Source of the DNA: Propionivibrio sp.
GTDB lineage: Bacteria; Pseudomonadota; Gammaproteobacteria; Burkholderiales; Rhodocyclaceae
Assembly (NCBI RefSeq): GCF_029255185.1
Contig: NZ_JAPUVO010000077.1
Location: 1-64,000, forward strand
DNA length: 64,000 bases
Direction of reading: 5' to 3'
The position numbers and the translations under genes were made by a program. Of this stretch, positions 18,112-26,814 are shown one piece after another (position 1 is the first letter of the stretch; every line of letters begins with the position of its first letter). Below the pieces are notes generated by a model, which was not told the origin of the DNA, did no database searches, and was given only the letters and a program-made list of their open reading frames with translations.

Positions 18112-19854
18112 ATGAGCTTCACTCTGCACGGGCTTGCCGTTTCGAGCGGCATTGCGATTGGCCAGGCGCATCTCATCTCGCAGGCCACGCTCGAGGTGTC
18201 GCACCTGGTCATCACCCCACGGATGGTGGAGAAAGAGGTCACGCGCTTTGAATCGGCGGTGACCCAAGTTCGCAACGAGTTCCAGTCGATGAAAATCGGC
18301 ATGGAAAACTCGCCGACCGATATCGGCGCCTTCATCGACCTGCATCTGATGATCCTTGCCGATCCCGAATTGTCCGAAGTGCCCAAGCAGATTATTCGTG
18401 AACGGCGCTGCAACGCAGAATGGGCGATCGTGCAGCAGATGGAAGTGCTGGTCGCCCAGTTCGAGAAAATCGATGATATTTACCTGCGCGAGCGCAGTTA
18501 CGACGTGCGCCAGGTGGTTGAACGCGTCGTCCGCGAACTCGTCGGTCGGCCAGGCCATGCGGCGGTCAAAGTACCGAAATCGACCAAGGGAGAAGCCCTG
18601 ATTGTCGTTGCCCACGATCTTTCCCCGTCCGACGTTATGGCCTTCAAGGATCAGCATTTTGCCTCCTTTGTCACCGATGTCGGCGGCGCCACTTCGCATA
18701 CGGCGATTCTGGCGCGCGGGATGGGAATCCCGGCGGTGCTTGGTCTGCACAACGCCCGCCAACTCATTCGCGACAAGGAAACACTCATTGTCGACGGCTC
18801 CCGCGGCGTGCTGATCGTCAACCCCGATGCGCGAGTCATCGAGGAATACACGCTCAAGAAGAGTCAGCTCGAAATCGAGCGCGCCAAGCTCAAACTCCTG
18901 AAAACCGCACGCGCGACAACGCTCGATCGTGTCAAAGTCGATCTGCTCGCCAACATTGAGGAGCCGAGCGATGTCGCTGCCATGCTTGAAAGCGGCGCTG
19001 ACGGCGTCGGCCTGTTCCGTACCGAATTCATTTTTCTCGGTCGCGGCGACATGCCCAGCGAGGAGGAGCAGTTCGAGGCCTATCGCAAAGCCGTCAAAGG
19101 CATGCAGGGACGGCCAATAACGATTCGTACCTTTGACCTTGGCAACGACAAGAACCTGCAACCGGAGGACACGCTCGGCGAGCGGCAACGCGACAACCCG
19201 GCGCTTGGCCTACGCTCGATTCGCCTCTCGCTGGCCGATCCGAAATCCTTCCTGGCGCAATTGCGGGCCATTTTGCGCGTTTCAAAGTTGGGCAAGGTCA
19301 AGATCTTAATTCCCATGCTTTCGCACGCCATCCAGATTGACCAGACCCTGGCGCTCCTGGAACAGGCCAAGTCCAGCCTGCGCGGGGAAAAAATCACTTT
19401 CGACGAAAGCATCGAAATTGGCGGAATGATCGAGGTTCCGGCGGCCGCACTGGCGGTCGGCATGTTCCTCCGCCGCTTGAATTTTCTCTCCATCGGCACC
19501 AATGACCTGATCCAGTACACCCTGGCCATCGACCGTACCGACGAACAGGTTTCGAACCTCTATGACCCACTACATCCGGCCATACTGATGCTGTTGGCGC
19601 ACGTTATCAGCACCGCCGAGAAGGTGCATATGCCGGTATCGATGTGCGGCGAAATGGCAGGCGACCCCAACCTGACCCGCCTGCTGCTGGGCATGGGTTT
19701 ACGCCAGTTTTCGATGTACCCGGCGCAGATTCCGGCGGTCAAGCAGAGGATCAAGCAGAGCGACATTTCTGAAGTGACGCCGATCGTACGACGCATCCTG
19801 CGTCTTGAGGAGCCGGCGAAAATTCAGGAGCAGATCGAACGCCTCAATATGTGA
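18112..19854 (+). CDS. ptsI: PTS enzyme I
   Basis: Transfers phosphate from phosphoenolpyruvate to HPr. The 580 residues match the family (E. coli 575). The phosphorylated His196 is in GGATSHTAILARG; the PEP-binding barrel carries GLFRTEFIFLGR, GNDKNLQPED and the catalytic-Cys region VSMCGEMAGDP near 505. It is the last gene of the EIIA-ptsH-ptsI run; an inverted repeat follows. Confidence 0.97.
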   Translation: MSFTLHGLAVSSGIAIGQAHLISQATLEVSHLVITPRMVEKEVTRFESAVTQVRNEFQSMKIGMENSPTDIGAFIDLHLMILADPELSEVPKQIIRERRCNAEWAIVQQMEVLVAQFEKIDDIYLRERSYDVRQVVERVVRELVGRPGHAAVKVPKSTKGEALIVVAHDLSPSDVMAFKDQHFASFVTDVGGATSHTAILARGMGIPAVLGLHNARQLIRDKETLIVDGSRGVLIVNPDARVIEEYTLKKSQLEIERAKLKLLKTARATTLDRVKVDLLANIEEPSDVAAMLESGADGVGLFRTEFIFLGRGDMPSEEEQFEAYRKAVKGMQGRPITIRTFDLGNDKNLQPEDTLGERQRDNPALGLRSIRLSLADPKSFLAQLRAILRVSKLGKVKILIPMLSHAIQIDQTLALLEQAKSSLRGEKITFDESIEIGGMIEVPAAALAVGMFLRRLNFLSIGTNDLIQYTLAIDRTDEQVSNLYDPLHPAILMLLAHVISTAEKVHMPVSMCGEMAGDPNLTRLLLGMGLRQFSMYPAQIPAVKQRIKQSDISEVTPIVRRILRLEEPAKIQEQIERLNM

Positions 19855-19883
19855 CGGGCACAGCACCAGGGAACAGCAGCTTC

Positions 19884-19973
19884 AAACCACAACGAACACA
19901 ACGGGCACAACGAAAACCAAAAAACAAACGAGTCAAACTTTATCTTTCGCTTTCCTTGTGCCCGTTGTGGTTA
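19884..19973. repeat. Intergenic inverted repeat, CACAACG type
   Basis: The left arm (19884-19917) has three CACAACGnn words at exact 9-nt spacing. The right arm (19944-19972) contains the complement CCTTGTGCCCGTTGTGG. The arms pair imperfectly around a loop of about 26 nt. It lies between ptsI and metX, both on the plus strand, and ends about 24 bp before the metX ATG. Confidence 0.65.
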
Positions 19974-19996
19974 ACTACTCCCTTTAAGCATAAAAT

Positions 19997-21124
19997 ATGT
20001 CACCAAAAAATTCAGTCGGAGTCGTTGCTGCGCAACGGGTCCGTTTCGATGAGCCGATCGTTTTGAAAAGCGGCGCCGTGCTGCCCGGTTTTGAACTCGC
20101 CTTCGAAACCTATGGCGCGCTTAATGCGGCGCGTTCAAATGCCGTGCTGGTTTGCCACGCATTGTCCGGCGGCCATCACGTCGCCGGTGTTTATGCCGAC
20201 AGGCCGAAGGATCTTGGCTGGTGGGACAACCTCATCGGCCCGGGTAAGCCGCTCGATACCAACAAGTTCTTTGTCGTCGGAGTCAACAATCTCGGCGGTT
20301 GCTACGGTTCAACCGGGCCGTTGTCGATCAATCCGGAAACCGGAAAACATTACGGTGCTGATTTTCCGATGGTCACGGTCGAGGACTGGGTTGCGGCGCA
20401 TGCCCGGCTTGCCAACCACTTAGGCGTAGACACCTGGGCCGCAGTCATCGGTGGCAGCCTGGGCGGCATGCAGGCGCTCGAGTGGTCGTTGCAGTTTCCC
20501 GATCGCATCCGGCATGCCATGGTGATTGCCTCGGCACCCAAACTTTCAGCACAGAACATCGCCTTCAACGAAGTGGCCCGGCAGGCCATCATCTCCGACC
20601 CCGATTTTCGCGGCGGACATTACGCCGAACATGGTCTGGTGCCGACCAATGGCTTACGGCTGGCGCGCATGGTCGGCCACATCACCTACCTTTCAGACAG
20701 CCAGATGGGCGAGAAATTTGGCCGCCAGTTGCGCCATGGCGAGCATCGTTTCAGCTACGACGTCGACTTCGAGATCGAATCCTACCTGCGTTATCAGGGC
20801 GACAAGTTCGCCGGTTTTTTCGACGCCAACACCTATCTGATCACCACCAAGGCGCTCGACTATTTTGACCCGGCTTACGCCTATAACGGCGACCTAGCTG
20901 CGGCACTGGCGCGCGCCAAGGCCCGTTTTTTTGTCGCCAGCTTCTCAACCGACTGGCGCTTTGCCCCGGCTCGCTCGCGCGAAATCGTCTTCGCCCTGCT
21001 GCACAACCAGCGCCATGTCGCCTACGCCGAGATCGACTGCGACGCCGGGCATGACTCATTTTTGCTTGATGACGCCCACTATCACGCCGTGCTGCGCGCT
21101 TATCTGGAGAATATATCCGTATGA
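19997..21124 (+). CDS. metX: Homoserine O-acyltransferase (MetX)
   Basis: Acylates homoserine in methionine synthesis. It is an alpha/beta hydrolase of 375 residues. The nucleophile Ser154 lies in the elbow GGSLGGMQ; the acid and base are in FSTDWRF and [11 protein letters not shown] near the C-terminus. In many betaproteobacteria MetX uses succinyl-CoA rather than acetyl-CoA, and I cannot tell the acyl donor from the residues visible. The start has no clear ribosome site. It overlaps metW by ATGA, the usual metX-metW pair. Confidence 0.94.
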   Translation: MSPKNSVGVVAAQRVRFDEPIVLKSGAVLPGFELAFETYGALNAARSNAVLVCHALSGGHHVAGVYADRPKDLGWWDNLIGPGKPLDTNKFFVVGVNNLGGCYGSTGPLSINPETGKHYGADFPMVTVEDWVAAHARLANHLGVDTWAAVIGGSLGGMQALEWSLQFPDRIRHAMVIASAPKLSAQNIAFNEVARQAIISDPDFRGGHYAEHGLVPTNGLRLARMVGHITYLSDSQMGEKFGRQLRHGEHRFSYDVDFEIESYLRYQGDKFAGFFDANTYLITTKALDYFDPAYAYNGDLAAALARAKARFFVASFSTDWRFAPARSREIVFALLHNQRHVAYAEIDCDAGHDSFLLDDAHYHAVLRAYLENISV

Positions 21125-21729
21125 ACTTTACGGCCAAAGAACGGGAGCGTTTCGACTTCGCCGTCATCGCCAACTGGATTCCGCCCGCTGAGCGGGTACT
21201 CGACCTCGGCTGCGGTGACGGACGATTGCTGCGCTATCTGCGCGAAACCAAGGGGGTCACCGGTTATGGCGTCGAGATCGATCCCCAGAGCGTACTCAAC
21301 TGCATTCGCAACGACGTCGACGTGATCCAGATTGACATTGAAAGAGGGCTCTCGGGCTTTGAGAACCAGTCCTTCAATCACGTCATCATTTCCCAGGCCT
21401 TGCAGGCCATGCATGCCACCGAACGCATCCTGGGCGAGATGTTGCGTGTTGCCGAAGAGGCCGTCGTCAGTTTCCCGAATTTCGCCTATCGCGCCAATCG
21501 GGCAGCAATTGCGCAGGGGCACATGCCGGTGTCCGAGAATCTGCCTTATCAGTGGTACGAGACGCCAAACGTGCGCTTTTTCACCATCGCTGACTTTGAG
21601 GCGCTGTGCGGCAAGCTCGATATCAAAATCCGCGAACGCCTGGCTTTTGACGAAAACGGGCAAGAGGTGAACGACGACCCCAATCTGAATGGCAGCCTGG
21701 CCTTTTACCGTCTCGGTCAAAAAACCTGA
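21121..21729 (+). CDS. metW: Methionine biosynthesis protein MetW, methyltransferase fold
   Basis: A 202-residue class I methyltransferase-fold protein that accompanies MetX and is needed with it for methionine synthesis in several proteobacteria. The AdoMet loop is [12 protein letters not shown] at about 24-35, with an acidic EIDP at the end of strand 2. The middle has the family segment [14 protein letters not shown], and [10 protein letters not shown] follows at about 119-128. It overlaps metX upstream and shares one base (TGATG) with the ampG-like gene downstream. Confidence 0.94.
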   Translation: MNFTAKERERFDFAVIANWIPPAERVLDLGCGDGRLLRYLRETKGVTGYGVEIDPQSVLNCIRNDVDVIQIDIERGLSGFENQSFNHVIISQALQAMHATERILGEMLRVAEEAVVSFPNFAYRANRAAIAQGHMPVSENLPYQWYETPNVRFFTIADFEALCGKLDIKIRERLAFDENGQEVNDDPNLNGSLAFYRLGQKT

Positions 21730-23024
21730 TGCCAGGGGAGTTGCCAGACGCTCTGCGCGTCTTGCTGACGCGCAAGATGTTGATCTGCGTGTTCACCGGT
21801 TTTAGCTCTGGCCTGCCGCTCTACCTGCTGCTTAATCTTCTCCCGGCATGGCTGCGCAGCGAGGGGGTCAATCTCAAAACCATCGGTTTTTTTGCTCTGG
21901 TCCAGATCCCCTACACCTGGAAGTTTCTCTGGTCTCCCTTCCTCGATCGTTATGCCCTGCCCCTGCTTGGCCGGCGGCGCAGCTGGGCCCTGCTCATGCA
22001 GATCAGCCTGCTGCTGTGCATCGGCCTGCTCGGCGGGTTTTCGCCGCGGGACAACATTGCTCCGGTGCTGTGGATCGCGACCTTGCTCGCACTTTTCTCC
22101 GCGACCCAGGACATCGCGCTCGATGCCTATCGGCGCGAGTTGCTCTCTGAACTCGAACTGGGCCTGGGCAACGCCGTGCATGTCAATGCTTACCGCGTCG
22201 CCGGGCTGGTCCCGGGTTCGCTGTCGCTGATTCTGGCCGACCTCTTGCCGTGGTCGCAGGTCTTCTGGATCACTGCCGCCTTCATGCTGCCCGGCATGGT
22301 TATGATCCTGCTGGTCAAAGAACCAGCCGCTGCCCATGCCGCGCCAAGAACCCTGCGTCAGGCCGTCGTCGAACCCTTCAATGAATTCATGGGGCGCGCC
22401 GGTTTGCATGGCGCGCTGCGGGTGCTGGCCTTCATTTTCCTCTACAAGCTCGGCGACTCGCTGTGCACCGCGCTGGCCACCCCCTTTTATCTCGACATGG
22501 GCTTCACGAAAACCGACGTCGGCCTGATCGCCAAGCACGCCGGCCTGTGGCCGGCAGTGATCGGCGGCCTGCTCGGCGGCCTGTGGATGGTACGCCTAGG
22601 AATCAATCGCGCGCTGTGGCTGTTCGGCGTCGTGCAACTCGTTTCGATTCTCGGCTTTGCGATGCTCGCCTGGCTCGGGCCGCAGACAGTCATCGGCGTC
22701 GACCAGCGTCTGGCGCTGGCCGCCGTCATCGGTGTCGAGGCGCTCGGCGTTGGCCTGGGCACCGCCGCCTTTGTCGCCTTCATTGCGCGCGCTACGCACC
22801 CGGCCTACACGGCCACCCAGTTTGCCTTGTTCACCAGCCTGGCCGCCGTCCCGCGCACCTTCATCAATGCCTCGGCAGGCGCTCTGGTCGAAAGTATGGG
22901 CTGGTTTCACTTCTTCCTGCTATGCACCGTGCTGGCGGTTCCCGGCATGCTGCTGCTATCGCGCGTGGCGCCGTGGAATACACCTCCGCCACCGCCCCCT
23001 GTAAAAGGAGTGCCCGTTGCCTGA
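21729..23024 (+). CDS. ampG: AmpG-like muropeptide MFS transporter
   Basis: A 431-residue inner-membrane permease with about 12 hydrophobic segments. The N-terminus (FTGFSSGLPLYLLLNLLPAW), the ATQDIALDAYRREL loop after helix 4 and the central KLGDSL segment are typical of AmpG, which imports GlcNAc-anhydroMurNAc peptides for cell-wall recycling. The C-terminus is a proline run. It is translationally coupled to metW (1-nt overlap) and to the next gene (8-nt overlap), although no functional link to methionine is obvious. Substrate is inferred from family only. Confidence 0.88.
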   Translation: MPGELPDALRVLLTRKMLICVFTGFSSGLPLYLLLNLLPAWLRSEGVNLKTIGFFALVQIPYTWKFLWSPFLDRYALPLLGRRRSWALLMQISLLLCIGLLGGFSPRDNIAPVLWIATLLALFSATQDIALDAYRRELLSELELGLGNAVHVNAYRVAGLVPGSLSLILADLLPWSQVFWITAAFMLPGMVMILLVKEPAAAHAAPRTLRQAVVEPFNEFMGRAGLHGALRVLAFIFLYKLGDSLCTALATPFYLDMGFTKTDVGLIAKHAGLWPAVIGGLLGGLWMVRLGINRALWLFGVVQLVSILGFAMLAWLGPQTVIGVDQRLALAAVIGVEALGVGLGTAAFVAFIARATHPAYTATQFALFTSLAAVPRTFINASAGALVESMGWFHFFLLCTVLAVPGMLLLSRVAPWNTPPPPPPVKGVPVA

Positions 23025-23745
23025 GCAAACCATCGCCGAAACACTGATCGCCGCCGCCCGCGAATTGTCGGCCAGGGTCGAAAATCTCGCTTTCGCCCCA
23101 CCCGTGTCACACCGCTACAATCCGCTCGACTACGCCTGGGCCCCGCATGAGTTGTATCTGCGCAGCTATGGCGCCAGTCGCAAGAAGGTGGTTTTCATTG
23201 GCATGAATCCTGGCCCCTTCGGCATGGTGCAATGCGGTGTTCCCTTTGGCGAAATCGCCGCCGTTCGCGACTGGATGGGAATCGAGGCCAAAGTCAAACA
23301 GCCGGAACGGGAAAACCCAAAACGTCCAATCGAGGGCTTTGCCTGCACCCGCTCCGAGGTCAGCGGCCGGCGCCTGTGGGGCCTGTTTGCCCAGCGTTTT
23401 GCCAGCGCCGACGACTTCTTCGCCGAGCATTTTGTCGCCAACTACTGCCCGCTAGCGTTTTTCGACGGCGGTCGCAACCTCACCCCGGACAAGTTGTCCG
23501 CCGCCGAAACGATGCCACTCTACGCAGCCTGCGACCAGCACCTCAGAGCGCTGATGACGGCGCTCGAACCGCAGTGGGTGATCGGCGTCGGTGGCTTTGC
23601 CGAAGCACGTGCAGCGCAGGCGCTGGACGGAATGGGTGTGCGCATCAGCAAGGTGCTGCACCCGAGCCCGGCCAGCCCGGCTGCCAACCGCGGCTGGGCC
23701 GAGGCGGCGACAAGGCAGATGACGGAGTTGGGAATCTGGGCCTGA
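23017..23745 (+). CDS. SMUG1-like uracil-DNA glycosylase
   Basis: A 242-residue glycosylase of the single-strand-selective (SMUG1/family 3) type. Motif 1 is FIGMNPGPFGM at about 60-70, with Asn in place of the family 1 catalytic Asp, and motif 2 is HPSPASP at about 212-218. It would remove uracil or oxidised pyrimidines. The start is TTG 23017, justified by AGGAG at 23006-23010 and the short overlap with the ampG-like gene. Last in the metX-metW-ampG run. Confidence 0.9.
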   Translation: MPEQTIAETLIAAARELSARVENLAFAPPVSHRYNPLDYAWAPHELYLRSYGASRKKVVFIGMNPGPFGMVQCGVPFGEIAAVRDWMGIEAKVKQPERENPKRPIEGFACTRSEVSGRRLWGLFAQRFASADDFFAEHFVANYCPLAFFDGGRNLTPDKLSAAETMPLYAACDQHLRALMTALEPQWVIGVGGFAEARAAQALDGMGVRISKVLHPSPASPAANRGWAEAATRQMTELGIWA

Positions 23746-23972
23746 GCCTTGAACCAGAAGAGCCCTTTTAAATGGGAGTTTGATTTCCATGAACGAATTC
23801 AGATTGCGCGCTGAAATAATTTTATGGCATATTTAATCGTCAAGAGAGAATCGGTCTCAGTTCGGCCATTTGACTACTCCACAACGGATGCTCGCGTCGG
23901 CTGTAATGCCCTATTGCGTCTCGCAGGCAACATCAAGCGCGCAAGCTTGGCATGGCTATCGGAGGTGCTCTC

Positions 23973-24515
23973 ATGCGCCCGCTGAAACTGAGCAAGGCTT
24001 TTACTCTGATGGAGTCAGGGCCTGTGGTCCTTGTGACGACGCATGACGGGAAAAAAGACAACATCATGACTATTTCCTGGACCATGGTGATGGATTTCAC
24101 TCCGGTATTTGCTATCACCACGGGTGAGTGGAATCACTCCTTCGCGGCGTTGCGAGAGAATCGGGAGTGCGTCATTGCCATTCCCACCGTCGACCTACTG
24201 GATAAGGTGGTTGGCATAGGGACGTGCTCCGGGGCGGATACAGACAAGTTTGCCCGGTTTAAGCTCACCCCAGTGCAGGCCAAGCTCGTCAGGCCGCCCT
24301 TGATCAAGGAGTGCCTCGCCAACATCGAGTGCAGGGTCATCGACATCATCCAAAAGCACAACATTGTCGTGTTAGAAGCGGTTGCCGCATACCTCGATAC
24401 CACACGCAAGGAGAGGCGTATGGTTCACGCTGTTGGTGACGGAACGTTCATTGTCGACGGGCGCAAGATCGACCGGAAGGAGATGATGGCCTCCAAGCTC
24501 CCATCGGATATTTAG
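23973..24515 (+). CDS. Flavin reductase-like FMN-binding protein
   Basis: A 180-residue protein of the flavin reductase-like (DIM6/NTAB, split beta-barrel) group. Conserved features are PVVLVTTHDGKKDNIMTISWTM near the start and the flavin-site segment GVNRENSF-like WNHSFAALRENRECVIAIP. The start at 23973 is set by a strong GGAGGT six bases upstream; an earlier ATG at 23952 lacks one. It is isolated: 227 bp of uncoded DNA precede it and 340 bp follow, both lower in GC than the surroundings. The reaction partner is unknown. Confidence 0.85.
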   Translation: MRPLKLSKAFTLMESGPVVLVTTHDGKKDNIMTISWTMVMDFTPVFAITTGEWNHSFAALRENRECVIAIPTVDLLDKVVGIGTCSGADTDKFARFKLTPVQAKLVRPPLIKECLANIECRVIDIIQKHNIVVLEAVAAYLDTTRKERRMVHAVGDGTFIVDGRKIDRKEMMASKLPSDI

Positions 24516-24855
24516 CGTTCATTGCCCAGCCCCCCGGCTCAAGTCGGCCGGATTCAGCCACTCCGTCGGGATGCGAGTATGCTGGCTCCGATTTATTTGA
24601 AGCGCGACAAACGACAATGTCACCGACAAAGAACCGCTAGGAGGTCAAAAATGGGACGGGGAACGGAGTTCTTCCGTTGTCTGCTGTTTGGCAGCATTTT
24701 CTGCTCATCAAGCACGAAAATTGGCGATCCAATTTAAACCACGCTCCGAGTATTCCGAGCGAAATTCATCATCTGAATGTGTTCTGCGTCAAACATCCCT
24801 GAATTGGGGATTTTAGTCCCTAAAATGGGGAGTATAAACCGTCAGGGATTGACTC
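24516..24855. other. Gene-poor, low-GC gap between convergent genes
   Basis: No supported gene. A perfect AGGAGGT at 24639-24645 precedes ATG 24651, opening a 28-codon frame to 24737 with no recognisable features. The same stretch has a small hairpin (AACGGA/TCCGTT, 24661-24677). The last 60 bp hold a nested palindrome listed separately. This looks like relic or imported DNA. Confidence 0.45.
24795..24849. repeat. Nested palindrome, operator-like
   Basis: The outer arms ATCCCTGA (24795-24802) and TCAGGGAT (24842-24849) enclose an inner pair ATTTTA (24810-24815) and TAAAAT (24821-24826) around GTCCC. A GGGGA word flanks both sides of the inner pair. There is no T-run, so it is not a standard terminator, and no divergent gene for it to regulate is present. 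Confidence 0.55.
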
Positions 24856-25698
24856 TTATTCCTCCCGGCACATGCGGCGAATCTCGTTTTCCCTGATTGC
24901 CATCTCGACCTGCAACAGCACCGCATCGACGTCGGCGAGACTTTCGTCAAGCTCGACGCGGCCGGTCAAGGGCAGTTCTGGGGTCAGCAGGCCGCTTTCG
25001 TAGTGCGCCCAGATTTCCTTGCCGTACTGGCTGTCATTGAGCGAGGGGGCGAAGGCGCCAAAATAGCTGCGCAGGTTATTGACGTCGCGCGCTAGCAATT
25101 CGGCGGCGTTGCTGTTGCCCGCCGCATCGATCGCTTGCGGCAGGTCGATGATCACCGGGCCGTCGGCACCGACCAGGATGTTGTATTCGGAAAGGTCGCC
25201 GTGAATGACACCGGCGCAGAGCATGCGCACCACCTGATTGATGAGTATGTCATAAAATTTCAGCGCTAGTTCCTCGGAGAGTTCGACATCATTCAGACGC
25301 GGCGCCGGATGACCTTCAGCGTCGACCACCAGATCCATCAGCAAGACCCCCGCGAAGCAGATATGCGGCTGTGGAACCCGCACACCGGCGGCAGATAGGC
25401 GGTACAGGGCATCGACCTCGGCGCTTTGCCAGACTTCCTCCTGCATCTTGCGCCCGTAACGGCTGCCTTTTTCCATGGCGCGCGCCTGCCGGCTGTTCTT
25501 GACCTTGCGCCCTTCCTGGTAGGAAGCGTTATTGCGGAAGCTGCGCTGATTGGCTTCCTTGTAAACCTTGGCGCAACGGATATGCTCACCACAACGAACA
25601 ACGTAGACGGTGGCCTCCTTGCCGCTCATTAGTTGGCCAATCACCTCGTCGACGAGGCCCTCTTCAACCATCGCGGCGAGTCTTTTCGGAGTTTTCAT
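24856..25698 (-). CDS. RIO-family serine protein kinase
   Basis: A 280-residue atypical kinase from ATG 25698. The ATP-binding loop is SGKEATVYVV at about 25-34, with Lys44 in CAKVY. The catalytic loop is HGDLSEYNIL with Asp168 and Asn173, and the metal-binding DLPQ follows with Asp185. RIO1-like proteins of this kind are widespread in bacteria but their substrates are poorly known. The gene follows an RlmI-like rRNA methyltransferase gene on the same strand (60 bp), which is compatible with a ribosome-related role; that is inference. An upstream extension of the frame overlaps the methyltransferase and is rejected. Confidence 0.88.
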   Translation of the reverse strand: MKTPKRLAAMVEEGLVDEVIGQLMSGKEATVYVVRCGEHIRCAKVYKEANQRSFRNNASYQEGRKVKNSRQARAMEKGSRYGRKMQEEVWQSAEVDALYRLSAAGVRVPQPHICFAGVLLMDLVVDAEGHPAPRLNDVELSEELALKFYDILINQVVRMLCAGVIHGDLSEYNILVGADGPVIIDLPQAIDAAGNSNAAELLARDVNNLRSYFGAFAPSLNDSQYGKEIWAHYESGLLTPELPLTGRVELDESLADVDAVLLQVEMAIRENEIRRMCREE

Positions 25699-25757
25699 GA
25701 AATGGTCATGGTTTCGCTGTTTTTGGAAAATGGTTTCGAGGCGCGAGTGAGCTGAAG

Positions 25758-26773
25758 TCAAACATGCAGCAACGCAATTTTCAGCGGCGCCTGCCCGTCT
25801 GAGCTTGGAAAATCTGCTTCGGGCGCAATCCACTCGACGTCACGAATCCCTCTCCTGGCCTTGCGCGCGCTGCGTTCGAGTTGATCAAGCCAGGTTTCGG
25901 AGTTGACCTCGGCAACGTTATTGCAGCAGATCAGCGTGCCGCCTTCAGCGGTGCACAACAGCGCCGGCTTGAACAGTGCGGCATAATCGTTGACCAAATC
26001 GACGACGCCAAACGGGCTCTTGGCATAACGCGGCGGATCGAGAAATACGACGTCGAACTGGTGCGCATCGAGCTTGGGAAAGGGGGGCATGCGTTTTCCG
26101 CGCACCATCTGCGCCTGTCCCTGCCCGGAGAGCTGACGCAACGCGGCGAAGGCGTCGCTTTTGACGAAACGCAGGCGAATCGGCAAGTCGTTCAGACGCG
26201 CATTGTCCTTGCCGATGGCGATGCTCGCTTCGGAAAAGTCCACATTCACCACGTGCCGCGCGCCGGCCCTGGCGGCGGCAATACCGACGCCACAGGTATA
26301 GGCAAAGAGGTTGAGCAGCGATTTTCCGGCGCTTTCCTGCATCACACGGCGACGACCAGCACGCAGATCGAGGAAGAGCCAGGGGTCCTGCCCGGCGTGT
26401 CGCGCCTGAAAGCGATAATTGACGCCCATCTCCTGAAACTGGCGTAACTCGTGAGCGGCGGCAATACTCTCGGACGGCAGCGCATTGGCGATTCTCGAGT
26501 TGGCCTGGCTGCGATCGTTGTAAAACACGGGCAGTGCGGGAAATACGCCAGCGTAGAACGTTTCAAGTTCAGCCAGCAGACTCGCCTCCAGCGGTCGGTG
26601 GAAACTCTGCGCCAGCAATACGTCGCCATAGCGATCAACCGTCAGTCCGGCCCCCCCTCGACGCTGCCATGAAAGAGGCGGTAGGCATTGGTTTGCTCGG
26701 CGTGTAGTTGTTCAAGCAGGGTGTGGCGCGCGGCCAGGGCGGTACCCAGAAGATCGCTTAGATTGGCGGGCAT
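25758..26773 (-). pseudogene. RlmI-like 23S rRNA cytosine methyltransferase, frameshifted
   Basis: The 3' frame (25758-26618) encodes an AdoMet methyltransferase with LLNLFAYTCGVGIAAARAGA (AdoMet loop) and FDVVFLDPPRY, as in RlmI/YccW. The family's N-terminus is in another frame: from ATG 26773 it reads MPANLSDLLGTALAARHTLL and on to RLFHGSVEGG, then hits TGA. Adding one base to a run of seven G (26651-26657, C on the plus strand) restores GLTVDRYGDVLLAQSF and joins the two parts into about 338 residues, the usual size. So the gene is broken by a single-base deletion in a homopolymer: a real mutation, a phase-variable tract or a sequencing error. Confidence 0.85.
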
Positions 26774-26814
26774 TGGTGATTCCTCAATTGCGAGCAACTT
26801 GTGACTGCTCCAAG

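Noticed and set aside
23824-23985. A 53-codon frame (MAYLIVKRESVSVRPFDYST...) upstream of the flavin reductase gene.
   Set aside because: No ribosome site, overlaps the well-supported start at 23973, and no recognisable feature.
24651-24737. A 28-codon frame behind a perfect AGGAGGT.
   Set aside because: The ribosome site is good but the peptide has no features and the region looks like relic DNA; kept only as a note in the gap entry.
25699-25833. N-terminal extension of the RIO kinase frame.
   Set aside because: It overlaps the upstream methyltransferase gene and lies before the conserved MKTPKRL start of the kinase.
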